DNA of 15,770 nucleotides from CAYYVJ01 sp964475115 (GTDB lineage: Bacteria; Bacillota; Clostridia; Lachnospirales; Lachnospiraceae). Position 1 is the first letter of the stretch, and each line of letters starts with the position of its first letter. The position numbers and the translations under genes were made by a program. Positions 7,591-13,650 of the stretch are shown here, in pieces. The stretch is taken from positions 1 through 15,770 of the forward strand of contig CAYYVJ010000049.1 of the NCBI GenBank assembly GCA_964475115.1, written 5' to 3'. The notes under the pieces were generated by a model. That model was not told the DNA's origin. It saw only the letters and a program-made list of their open reading frames with translations, and did not search any database.

Positions 7591-7619
7591 ACTATACTAG
7601 AAAAGATATGAATAATCAA
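7591..7619 (-). promoter_or_regulatory. Sigma-A-type promoter of tilS-hpt-ftsH
   Basis: The minus strand has -35 TTGATT (7614-7619) and -10 TATAGT (7591-7596), 17 bases apart. The -35 overlaps the spoIIE stop codon (7616-7618). Transcription would start near 7584, about 24 bases before tilS. This gives the essential genes expression outside sporulation. Confidence 0.7.
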
Positions 7620-9616
7620 GTGGCTTTCTTCCATATACCAGACACCAGCACGGTCATATCATCACGCACTACATTCTCTGAAAGTGTACAAGCATAATTT
7701 AAAATGTAGTCTGCCAATTCTTTTGGATTCTTCAACTTAATATCCATTAAAAAGTTTGTAAACTCATCTTCTTTATTTTCTCCTGGAAAAACTTCTAAGA
7801 TTCCGTCTGATACCATAATGATATAATCTCCATCGTACATTTTTTTAGAAGTGCTTTCATAGTCTACCTCTCTTAAAATCCCGACTGGCAAAGTAGTCGA
7901 TTTCATAATTTCAATCCATTGATTTCTTTTAATAAAACTTGCTGCTGCTCCCAGTTTAATAAAATTACATTTTCCAGAATATAAATCTGTAATAGCAATA
8001 TCAACCGCCGTAGAAGATTGATTGTTTCCTTTCGATAAAAGTATAGAATTGATTAGATTTATGGCTGATTCTTCTTTAAATCCTGCTTTCAATAGATCTT
8101 CAATTAATTCTACTACTACTTCACTGTCTTTACTTGCCTCTCTACCCGAACCCATACCATCTACAATTCCCATGAGCACTTGGCCTTCCTCTAGCTCCAT
8201 AAAGGAAAAATTATCACCAGATATTTTTTCTCCCTCTTTGGTTTTTCCAGCCATTCCATACATCATCATAAAATTAGGTTCCTCTGTAAAGCAAAAGGTG
8301 GCATATTCTCTATTCATGATCGTCTTACAATCATAAGTAGGTCTCATCCTTTTTCCCACACATTTACTTACATGTGTTGCAACCTCTTTCATCGTCAAGA
8401 CTCCACTAGCTGTGTTTTTTGCAATCATCTTGATTTTGAGTTTATGGTTTCTCTGCTCTGTAATCTTTATAAATCTCACTGAAACTTTATACCTTTGAAG
8501 CCTTTGCTTTATAAGCTCTCCAGTCTTTTTTCTATTTTCTTTTTCAGTTTCTAGACTTTCTGAAAAATTTTCTAAAATTGCAGCTGTTTGATTTAATTGA
8601 AGAGTGGAAGCAAAAGACAAATCATTTTCTCCTTGAAATCTACTCATACTGTTTGCCATTTTCTTAAAGATCCCGGCCATTTCTTTCATACTATTTTTAC
8701 TCTCTGTATAAAATGTTCCTACTCCTTCTTCTTTTCCAGAAGATTCATAAGAAAAAGCTAACTTTCTTGGTAACAGTAAAAAGATGGCTGTACTAGATAG
8801 TATTCCACTTAATTGTTCTGGCCAGAACACAAAAGGTGCATAAAATGTCCCCAATATCCAAAGAACGATTAGATAAATAATACTACTTCCCAATTTCCCA
8901 AGTTGGCGAAATGCTCCCGCTAAAGCACCAGCAAAGCAAAGTGTTCCTAAAATGGCAATATTCCCTTCCCAAAGGGTCATTATAATTCCGCATACAGCTC
9001 CAGTTAAAGCACCCATTCCAGCTCCATAGTTATAAGCAATTAGTAGCACAGAAAAATAAATAATGACTTCTACTATAGAAAATTCAAAGATATGAACATC
9101 CTGTACTGCATATAATATAGCCCCAGCAATAATACCTAAGGAAACCTTTTCCTCATTTGTAAATACCTTATTACTTCTGGGAGATACTACTGCTGCTATT
9201 CCTGTAGAAAACACTACTACTAAAGCAAATACCATAACCGATTCAAACAGCCCAGATATAATTTGCTTTTCCGGATTAATTGACAAGCCCGCTTTGGCAA
9301 TTTCCATAGAAAATAGACTTATGGCAGCAATTACCCCGCCCAAATATCTTCCACAGGAATCTTTCATCCTTTCTATTAGTTCAATAATAACTGCAATAAC
9401 CAGCATGGCCAAACCGTACTTTATTGCTTCCGTCGCTGGCATGGTAAGTAGCATGCTTACCAATATAATAGGAAACACAAATGCCCTCGTTCCTTTTTGT
9501 AAATATGCCGCTGCAAAGTATGCTAGTCCAAAAGGATTGTATGATAAAATATAGCATTGTGCTACAATACCACCAATTAGTTGCATTCCGATACGTTTCA
9601 TTAATCTTTTTTTCAT
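7616..9616 (-). CDS. spoIIE: Stage II sporulation protein E, PP2C-type phosphatase
   Basis: The 666-residue protein dephosphorylates the anti-anti-sigma factor SpoIIAA, which releases sigma F in the forespore; it also binds FtsZ at the polar septum. About ten membrane segments fill residues 14-284. A linker follows to about 440, then the PP2C domain. Metal-binding aspartates are seen in SGDNFSF (D468), VDGMGSG (D486), VSDGILE (D604) and VVRDDMTVLV (D652/D653). The start at 9616 follows AGGAGG by 7 bases; an upstream ATG (9727) would run through the promoter and is rejected. B. subtilis SpoIIE is 827 residues, and the missing length appears to come from the central region. It has its own promoter with 0A boxes, and no terminator separates it from tilS. 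Confidence 0.96.
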   Translation of the reverse strand: MKKRLMKRIGMQLIGGIVAQCYILSYNPFGLAYFAAAYLQKGTRAFVFPIILVSMLLTMPATEAIKYGLAMLVIAVIIELIERMKDSCGRYLGGVIAAISLFSMEIAKAGLSINPEKQIISGLFESVMVFALVVVFSTGIAAVVSPRSNKVFTNEEKVSLGIIAGAILYAVQDVHIFEFSIVEVIIYFSVLLIAYNYGAGMGALTGAVCGIIMTLWEGNIAILGTLCFAGALAGAFRQLGKLGSSIIYLIVLWILGTFYAPFVFWPEQLSGILSSTAIFLLLPRKLAFSYESSGKEEGVGTFYTESKNSMKEMAGIFKKMANSMSRFQGENDLSFASTLQLNQTAAILENFSESLETEKENRKKTGELIKQRLQRYKVSVRFIKITEQRNHKLKIKMIAKNTASGVLTMKEVATHVSKCVGKRMRPTYDCKTIMNREYATFCFTEEPNFMMMYGMAGKTKEGEKISGDNFSFMELEEGQVLMGIVDGMGSGREASKDSEVVVELIEDLLKAGFKEESAINLINSILLSKGNNQSSTAVDIAITDLYSGKCNFIKLGAAASFIKRNQWIEIMKSTTLPVGILREVDYESTSKKMYDGDYIIMVSDGILEVFPGENKEDEFTNFLMDIKLKNPKELADYILNYACTLSENVVRDDMTVLVSGIWKKAT

Positions 9617-9661
9617 TTTGATTCCTCCTATTCCCCTACATTCTTGGGTCTTTAATTCAGT

Positions 9662-9694
9662 ATTATACGGAGGTAAGCAACTTTTTTTTGTCAA
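9662..9694 (-). promoter_or_regulatory. Spo0A-dependent sigma-A promoter of spoIIE (21-bp spacer)
   Basis: The minus strand has perfect -35 TTGACA (9689-9694) and perfect -10 TATAAT (9662-9667), separated by 21 bases in place of 17. B. subtilis spoIIE and spoIIG promoters have the same odd spacing (21 and 22) and need Spo0A~P. Here TTTGTCAAA (9687-9695, plus strand) is a full 0A box overlapping the -35, as in those promoters. The start of transcription would be near 9655, about 40 bases before the start codon. Confidence 0.78.
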
Positions 9695-9719
9695 ATTCTT
9701 TCCGAATTCAAAAAAACTT

Positions 9720-9728
9720 TTAGACAAA
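9720..9728 (-). promoter_or_regulatory. Second Spo0A-box-like site upstream of spoIIE
   Basis: The minus strand reads TTTGTCTAA, 8 of 9 matches to TTTGTCRAA, 25 bases upstream of the -35. Multiple 0A boxes upstream of the -35 are usual at Spo0A-activated promoters. It overlaps the 3' side of the divIC terminator. Confidence 0.5.
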
Positions 9729-9769
9729 ATAATAGCACCCTTGTTCGCAATTAGCGATTATAGGGTGCT
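9728..9769 (-). terminator. Intrinsic terminator after divIC
   Basis: Arms AGCACCCT (9734-9741) and AGGGTGCT (9762-9769) form an 8-bp GC-rich stem with a long, partly pairable loop. A T-rich tract (ATTATTTTG) follows on the minus strand. It lies about 42 bases after the divIC stop and separates the yabP-yabQ-divIC unit from the spoIIE promoter. Confidence 0.75.
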
Positions 9770-9810
9770 CTTTCTTTTTATGAAATTTAGAATACGGTTA
9801 TGTAAAAACT

Positions 9811-10110
9811 TTAATTACTTGGCATAAAAATGATTTCATCTTCATAAACAAGTCCTAGTTTTTCTCTAGCAGCTTCTTCAATATATTTTTTAGTTTGAAC
9901 ATACTTACTATGTTCTTCTAGCTTTGTTTTTCGTTCTTCTTGAAGCTCTATCTGATTCCTAAGTTTAGTTTCTCTAGCTAAATATGCTGTATTTTTTTCA
10001 TTTAGTTCAATTCCTTTAAATGCAACCACAAGCAAAAGAAGCATCACAACAAAAATGACTGCAATGATGCCACCTCTATTTCTTCCTTTTCGCCTTCTCT
10101 TCCTCGCCAT
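9811..10110 (-). CDS. divIC: Septum formation initiator DivIC (FtsB family)
   Basis: The 99-residue bitopic membrane protein of the division septum forms a complex with FtsL and DivIB. It has a short arginine/lysine-rich cytoplasmic tail (1-12), one membrane segment (about 14-31) and an outside coiled coil (about 36-75). The end of the coil has the family motif KYIEEAAREKLGLVYEDEIIF (about 75-95). AAGGTG lies about 6 bases before the start. It begins 9 bases after yabQ. Position between yabQ and spoIIE matches B. subtilis divIC. DivIC is needed in growing cells, so a promoter independent of the sporulation genes yabP and yabQ is expected; one candidate lies within yabQ. Confidence 0.93.
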   Translation of the reverse strand: MARKRRRKGRNRGGIIAVIFVVMLLLLVVAFKGIELNEKNTAYLARETKLRNQIELQEERKTKLEEHSKYVQTKKYIEEAAREKLGLVYEDEIIFMPSN

Positions 10111-10119
10111 ATAATCACC

Positions 10120-10608
10120 TTAACTTTTTAGACTTTTTCCACTCTTTTTATTACTTATAATCTTAACTGATTTACATAATTTTTTCAATACCTTTATTAA
10201 CTTAAACCTTAAGTTTTTCGCTTTTTTCTCTAGGAATTTAGTCACACATTTTATTTTCTTAACAATAAAAATAACAGGGGCAAATAAAAATCGTATCAGT
10301 TTATAGATTCCTTTGCCAATAATCGGTACTGCATATTTGCTAACCAAAATATTATAAAGAAACATTCCTAAACCTGCAGAAGCAATGGAAAACCAACGAA
10401 TCTTTCCATCATTCCACATATACATTACTACGAACATCCCAACAGCGCAGTATATCCAATATAGAATATCCTCAATGGCTATCCATAATGCTTTATGATA
10501 CATTACCATTCGAAAAATTCGCAGCATGTCATACAGTATCATCATCCATACACCCCATATAAAGCACTGGATAAAATACTGGATTTCCCAAGCTACTAGT
10601 TTACTCAT
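10120..10608 (-). CDS. yabQ: Spore cortex biosynthesis protein YabQ
   Basis: The 162-residue integral membrane protein is placed in the SpoYabQ family by its sequence and position. In B. subtilis YabQ is made in the mother cell and is needed for spore cortex formation; the molecular role is unknown. Three clear hydrophobic segments (about 9-29, 41-65, 71-90) and a possible fourth (104-117) are followed by a strongly basic tail rich in lysine. FIWGVWMMILYDMLRIFR (16-33) fits the conserved N-terminal part of the family. It starts 6 bases after the yabP stop, with only a weak ribosome binding site (AAGTAAAAG), so it is probably translationally coupled to yabP. Confidence 0.87.
   Translation of the reverse strand: MSKLVAWEIQYFIQCFIWGVWMMILYDMLRIFRMVMYHKALWIAIEDILYWIYCAVGMFVVMYMWNDGKIRWFSIASAGLGMFLYNILVSKYAVPIIGKGIYKLIRFLFAPVIFIVKKIKCVTKFLEKKAKNLRFKLIKVLKKLCKSVKIISNKKSGKSLKS
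10160..10188 (-). promoter_or_regulatory. Possible sigma-A promoter for divIC inside yabQ
   Basis: The minus strand has TTGAAA (10183-10188) and TAAGAT (10160-10165), 17 bases apart, about 50 bases before divIC. The region is AT-rich, so a chance match is quite possible. It would explain vegetative divIC expression. Confidence 0.3.
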
Positions 10609-10614
10609 AATCTT

Positions 10615-10905
10615 TTACTTAAACAATCTCCCAATAAGAGACTCCCCCTTTTTAGAATAATTACTAACCTCAGAGTAAGTAAGGCTATCAATCGTACCTT
10701 CTACTTCAACCTCACCCTTTTCAAGATTTAAGCGAGTCACATGCATATCATTCCCCTTTAGCATTAACATACCCAAATCTGTCTCAAGAAGCACTTCTCC
10801 CATATCAAAAGCAATTACATCACGTACACCTGTCATAATTCCTGACCTACGGCTATTAACAACTAATTTATGAACCCCTTGTCCCTGTGTTTGTCTTTCT
10901 TCCAC
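10615..10905 (-). CDS. yabP: Sporulation protein YabP
   Basis: The product, 96 residues from a GTG start at 10905, is a YabP/YqfC-family protein. In B. subtilis yabP is in the sigma-E regulon of the mother cell, next to yabQ. The core HKLVVNSRRSGIMTGVRDVIAFD and VLLETDLGMLMLKGNDMHVTRLNLEKGEVEVEGTIDSLTY are family-typical. Two starts are possible. ATG at 10950 lies inside a terminator hairpin and has no ribosome binding site. GTG at 10905 has GGGGGGT 7-8 bases upstream and fits the family's usual N terminus, so it is preferred. The gene is followed by yabQ after 6 bases. Confidence 0.87.
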   Translation of the reverse strand: MEERQTQGQGVHKLVVNSRRSGIMTGVRDVIAFDMGEVLLETDLGMLMLKGNDMHVTRLNLEKGEVEVEGTIDSLTYSEVSNYSKKGESLIGRLFK

Positions 10906-10907
10906 GT

Positions 10908-10972
10908 AAAAAAACCCCCCAATATACTTTGCATGTACTAATTTTTTCATGCTTAATAAAGTATATTAGGAG
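10908..10972 (-). terminator. Hairpin terminator/attenuator between rqcP and yabP
   Basis: Minus-strand arms 10958-10972 and 10916-10930 form a 15-bp stem with two G-U pairs. An inner GCATG/CATGC stem (10948-10952 and 10931-10935) sits beyond a 5-base bulge. Seven T residues (10908-10914) follow at once. It starts 16 bases after the rqcP stop, so it ends the rqcP transcript. The 3' arm also contains the GGGGGG used as yabP ribosome binding site. Confidence 0.78.
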
Positions 10973-10988
10973 TGTCCCATTTTTATAA
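10960..10988 (-). promoter_or_regulatory. Possible sigma-E-like promoter of yabP
   Basis: On the minus strand AATATACT (10960-10967) is 7 of 8 to the sigma-E -10 form CATAYAnT. TTATAAA (10982-10988), with an ATA core, lies 14 bases upstream. The -10 falls in the 5' arm of the terminator hairpin. The -35 is weak and the region is AT-rich, so this is tentative; the known sigma-E control of B. subtilis yabP is the main support. Confidence 0.3.
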
Positions 10989-11228
10989 CTAAATATATTT
11001 ATATAATTCTTTTGCTTCTTCTTTTCGAACTGTTTCTTGAACATCAAGGACTTCTACCGACACCGCCCTTGTTCCAAATTGAATTTCAATTATGTCCCCT
11101 TCTTTTACAGTTGCAGAAGCTTTTGCAACCTTGCCATTGATTAATACTCTTCCTGCATCACAGGCTTCATTGGCTATCGTTCGCCTCTTAATCAATCTGG
11201 AAGTCTTTAAAAATTTATCTAATCTCAT
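10989..11228 (-). CDS. rqcP: RqcP (YabO), S4-domain ribosome quality control factor
   Basis: The 79-residue S4 RNA-binding protein has the typical MRLDKFLKTSRLIKRRTIANEACDAGRVLINGKVAKAS pattern across residues 1-40. Its B. subtilis counterpart, YabO/RqcP, binds the 50S subunit with RqcH and helps alanine-tail synthesis on stalled nascent chains. The same position between mazG/hup and yabP supports the name. A strong AAGGAGG lies 5 bases before the start. It has a terminator on each side, so it is probably a single-gene unit, though no convincing promoter was found in its 110-base upstream gap. Confidence 0.92.
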   Translation of the reverse strand: MRLDKFLKTSRLIKRRTIANEACDAGRVLINGKVAKASATVKEGDIIEIQFGTRAVSVEVLDVQETVRKEEAKELYKYI

Positions 11229-11264
11229 AGAACCTCCTTAAAGTTAACTAGAGTTTTTATTTTC

Positions 11265-11287
11265 CAGGAATGCCAAGCACTTTCCTG
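11265..11287 (-). other. Small hairpin upstream of rqcP
   Basis: CAGGAA/TTCCTG arms (11282-11287 and 11265-11270) enclose an inner TGC/GCA stem with a two-base bulge and a 3-base loop. No T tract follows, so it is not a terminator. It may be a leader structure or an operator. Confidence 0.3.
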
Positions 11288-11293
11288 TTACAT

Positions 11294-11325
11294 AAAAAAA
11301 ATCTACACTCAAAGTGTAGATTTTT
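11294..11325 (-). terminator. Intrinsic terminator after hup
   Basis: A 13-bp stem (AAAAATCTACACT with AGTGTAGATTTTT, arms 11297-11309 and 11313-11325) has a 3-base loop and a run of T on the minus strand. It starts 16 bases after the hup stop codon. Confidence 0.88.
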
Positions 11326-11341
11326 AGCTTTCATTCATTAA

Positions 11342-11617
11342 TTATGCGTTTACAGCATCCTTTAATGCTTTTCCTGCTTTAAATTTCGCTGCTTTAGATG
11401 CAGGTATTTTCATAACTGCTCCACTTTGAGGATTTCTACCTTCTCTTGCTGCTCTTTGTGTAACTTCAAATGTACCAAAACCAACTAACTGAATTTTTTC
11501 GCCTTTCTTAAGCTCTTCTGTAACTACCTCAACGAAAGCTTTTAAAGCTTTTTCAGAATCTTTTTTTGATAATTCTGTTTTTTCTGCAATTGCAGCAACT
11601 AATTCTGTTTTGTTCAT
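11342..11617 (-). CDS. hup: HU family DNA-binding protein
   Basis: The 91-residue nucleoid protein is of normal HU length. It has the N-terminal helices (MNKTELVAAIAEKTELSKKDSEKAL), the family signature GFGTFEVTQRAAREGRNPQSG (about 47-67) and the KAAKFKAGKALKDAVN tail. HU dimers bend and compact DNA without strong sequence preference. AGGAGG lies about 9 bases before the start. It has its own strong promoter with a leader of about 140 bases and its own terminator. In B. subtilis this position holds yabM and mazG; hup at this site is, as I recall, common in clostridia. Confidence 0.96.
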   Translation of the reverse strand: MNKTELVAAIAEKTELSKKDSEKALKAFVEVVTEELKKGEKIQLVGFGTFEVTQRAAREGRNPQSGAVMKIPASKAAKFKAGKALKDAVNA

Positions 11618-11761
11618 GGATAAACTCCTCCTCTGATTTTAATTTGATTATAACTTTTTAGGTGATTTCATATTTAAAATTTCACGCTTCTTTTTACAAA
11701 AATATATAAAATTTCAAATACCGTTCCACATCAGTAAGAATCATTGACACCTTCATGTTTA

Positions 11762-11790
11762 TTTATAAACTCTTCCAAGCCATTTGTCAA
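11762..11790 (-). promoter_or_regulatory. Sigma-A promoter of hup
   Basis: The minus strand has perfect -35 TTGACA (11785-11790) and -10 TATAAA (11762-11767), 17 bases apart. The start of transcription would be near 11755, giving a 5' leader of about 138 bases before hup. Confidence 0.85.
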
Positions 11791-11811
11791 GGAAAATTAA
11801 GCATTTTCTTT

Positions 11812-11840
11812 AAAAATAGGCACGTTTTCCCACGCGCCTA
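11812..11840 (-). terminator. Intrinsic terminator after spoVT
   Basis: A 9-bp stem (TAGGCGCGT with ACGTGCCTA, arms 11832-11840 and 11817-11825, one G-U pair) has a 6-base loop and five T residues on the minus strand. It begins 11 bases after the spoVT stop codon. Confidence 0.88.
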
Positions 11841-11850
11841 ATCAAACTTT

Positions 11851-12399
11851 TTAAGATTCCATCTGTCTACCTAAAAATCCAGCTGCTACATTTGCTAATT
11901 TTTGCTCTGCATCACCCATTTGGATTTTAGCCTCTTTATTTAAAATAACTACAGAACCTATTGCATCTCCTTCACAAATAATTGGATATATTACCTGACC
12001 TGTAAACTCTTCTTGTTCCCCTTGCAAAATCGGTATGAAGCTCTTATTATCGCTAGTTGAAATTAAACTTTCTCGTTCATTAATTAAATTTTCTAGTTGC
12101 TTGCTAATGGGTTTTTCTAACAACTCTTTTTTTACTGTTCCCGCAACTGCTATGATTCGATCTCTATCAGATATACAGATAATGTGACCTGTAGCTTGTG
12201 CCAATGCTTCTGCATATTGCTTAGCAAATAAACTCAACTCTCCAATAGGAGAATATTTTTTAAGGATAATTTCACCTTCATGATCTGTGAATATTTCTAA
12301 AGGATCTCCTTCTCTAATTCTTAATGTTCTTCTTATTTCTTTTGGTACAACAACTCTACCTAAATCATCTATTCTCCTTACAATTCCTGTTGCTTTCAT
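11851..12399 (-). CDS. spoVT: Stage V sporulation protein T, AbrB-type regulator
   Basis: The 182-residue transcription factor tunes late forespore (sigma-G) gene expression. The N-terminal swapped-hairpin AbrB domain is unmistakable (KATGIVRRIDDLGRVVVPKEIRRTLRIREGDPLEIF, about 2-37). It is followed by a GAF-like domain (about 55-180), which separates SpoVT from short AbrB. The length is close to the 178 residues of B. subtilis SpoVT. The start at 12399 has GGAGG 6 bases upstream; the longer frame from 12426 adds an unrelated tail. A forespore-sigma-like promoter lies 46 bases upstream and a terminator directly downstream, so it is a single-gene unit. spoVT is sigma-G dependent in B. subtilis. 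Confidence 0.95.
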   Translation of the reverse strand: MKATGIVRRIDDLGRVVVPKEIRRTLRIREGDPLEIFTDHEGEIILKKYSPIGELSLFAKQYAEALAQATGHIICISDRDRIIAVAGTVKKELLEKPISKQLENLINERESLISTSDNKSFIPILQGEQEEFTGQVIYPIICEGDAIGSVVILNKEAKIQMGDAEQKLANVAAGFLGRQMES

Positions 12400-12445
12400 G
12401 TTTTTCCTCCATTTCCACAATAACAATAAGCCATAGTTATGGAGT

Positions 12446-12475
12446 TAGTATCTGTAAAAAAAGCAATAATATACC
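12446..12475 (-). promoter_or_regulatory. Sigma-G/F-like promoter of spoVT
   Basis: The minus strand has GGTATA (12470-12475) and GATACTA (12446-12452), 17 bases apart. They fit the forespore consensus (-35 about GnATA, -10 about CATACTA; 6 of 7 matches). No sigma-A promoter was seen upstream of spoVT. Confidence 0.55.
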
Positions 12476-12548
12476 AAGTCTTTTTTTACTAATTGCAATA
12501 TAAACCTTTTCACTACTATCATTTGTAGGAACAAAGAATAATCTAGTG

Positions 12549-12554
12549 TATAAT
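12549..12554 (+). promoter_or_regulatory. -10 element upstream of the lipoprotein gene
   Basis: A perfect TATAAT lies 38 bases before the start codon. No good -35 is found at 16-18 bases; TTGTAG sits 20 bases upstream. The sigma factor is uncertain. Confidence 0.4.
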
Positions 12555-12592
12555 GGAAATAATCAACTAAACAACAAAAGAAAGGAGATTTT

Positions 12593-13609
12593 ATGAAAAA
12601 AATAATTACTATATTACTTTTAACTATATTAATCTTCTCAGTCTCTGGGTGCTCATCATACAAACAAGGGAAAGAAACGGAGAGCAGTATAAAAAATACA
12701 AATATAAATGAAACTACAACCGCAAAAGAGACTGAACCCAATCTTGGAGTAGAGGATTATTATCCTTTTGTTGAAAATAATTCTTATTTGTTTGAAGGAG
12801 TGGGTAACGAATATGCTTCTTACTCTGTTTTTGTAGACTATATAGAAGGAAATCGCATACAAACCAGAACAAATAATGGCGGAACAGAAACAGTCAGAGT
12901 CATAGAATATAAGGATGGACAGCTTATTGAACTTTTATCCAGAGAAGAAACTTATTTTAGAGAAAACTTTTTAAATAGTACCCCCGAGCCAGAATTAGTA
13001 CTTCTAAAAGAACCACTTACCGTTGGAAACTCATGGACACTTTCTGATGGACGAAAACGCTATATCTCACAGGTCGACATGGAAATCATGACTCCTGCTA
13101 GTGATTACGTAGCTATCGAAGTAACTACAGAAGGTGATGATTATACCGCTTATGATTATTATGTAAAAAACCTAGGATTAGTTCAAACTCTTTTTACTTC
13201 AAATGGGATGGAAGTATCCTCTACTCTTAAGGAGATTAAAAAAGACACCCCTTTAACCCAAACCTTAAGTTTCTTTTATCCAAATGTTGACACAAACACA
13301 ATTGAACCCATCGAGAAGAAGCTTTCTTTTAAAACAAATGATGATACAGCAAAAGCTTTTGAAGCAGCATATAGAGACTTTTCTCAAACAAACTTTGCTT
13401 CCGTAATTGGAGAAGACGTAAAAATCAACAAACTATATTTAGATCATAATTCTACTGTTCAAATTGACTTTTCAAAAGAATTGTCAAAGCACCTTACCGC
13501 TAATCCAAACTATGAAACTTTAGTTTTACAATGTATCACAGACACACTTAAACTCTACTACGGAGTGGAAGATATAAATATTACCATAGAGGGTGACGTT
13601 TATCCTTAA
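12593..13609 (+). CDS. GerMN-domain lipoprotein
   Basis: The 338-residue product starts with a lipoprotein signal peptide (hydrophobic 4-17, lipobox SVSGC with C20), so it should be anchored outside the membrane. A threonine/glutamate-rich linker (about 21-52) leads to an unrecognised beta-rich domain (about 55-215). Residues about 222-335 look like a GerMN domain (LTQTLSFFYPN, then INKLYLDHNSTVQIDFSKEL, then LVLQCITDTLKLYYGVEDINITIEG). GerMN is found in the germination/sporulation lipoprotein GerM and in LpqB-type proteins. GGAG lies 5 bases before the ATG. It is the only plus-strand protein gene here, between mfd and spoVT, facing mfd and sharing a terminator with it. A role in the envelope or spore is inference. 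Confidence 0.85.
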   Translation: MKKIITILLLTILIFSVSGCSSYKQGKETESSIKNTNINETTTAKETEPNLGVEDYYPFVENNSYLFEGVGNEYASYSVFVDYIEGNRIQTRTNNGGTETVRVIEYKDGQLIELLSREETYFRENFLNSTPEPELVLLKEPLTVGNSWTLSDGRKRYISQVDMEIMTPASDYVAIEVTTEGDDYTAYDYYVKNLGLVQTLFTSNGMEVSSTLKEIKKDTPLTQTLSFFYPNVDTNTIEPIEKKLSFKTNDDTAKAFEAAYRDFSQTNFASVIGEDVKINKLYLDHNSTVQIDFSKELSKHLTANPNYETLVLQCITDTLKLYYGVEDINITIEGDVYP

Positions 13610-13650
13610 TATAAAAGAGCTTGCAAATTTTTTGCAAGCTCTTTTATATT
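13608..13650. terminator. Bidirectional terminator between the lipoprotein gene and mfd
   Basis: A perfect 20-bp inverted repeat (13608-13627 and 13631-13650) has a TTT loop. Arms begin AATATAAAAGAGC and end with the mirror, so either strand has a T-rich 3' side. The stop codons of both convergent genes lie inside the repeat. Confidence 0.88.

Noticed and set aside
8022..8336. A 104-residue plus-strand frame inside spoIIE
   Set aside because: It is fully antisense to the conserved phosphatase domain, with low-complexity serine-rich composition. It is a shadow.
9617..9727. A 37-residue N-terminal extension of spoIIE from an ATG at 9727
   Set aside because: It would translate through the promoter hexamers and has no ribosome binding site. 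The ATG at 9616 has AGGAGG 7 bases upstream.
11783..11791. A 0A-box-like TTTGTCAAG at the hup promoter
   Set aside because: The -35 TTGACA read in reverse gives most of this motif automatically. With normal 17-bp spacing there is no reason to invoke Spo0A.
12400..12426. Longer spoVT start at 12426
   Set aside because: The extra residues precede the conserved AbrB domain start and include the GGAGG site itself.
12431..12442. Palindrome-like CCATAGTTATGG in the spoVT leader
   Set aside because: Arms are only 5 bp, in AT-rich DNA near the transcription start. It is not distinguishable from chance.
12445..12862. Two overlapping minus-strand open frames of 98 and 68 residues across the lipoprotein 5' end
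   Set aside because: They are antisense to a well-supported lipoprotein gene and show no recognisable domain, so they look like shadows.
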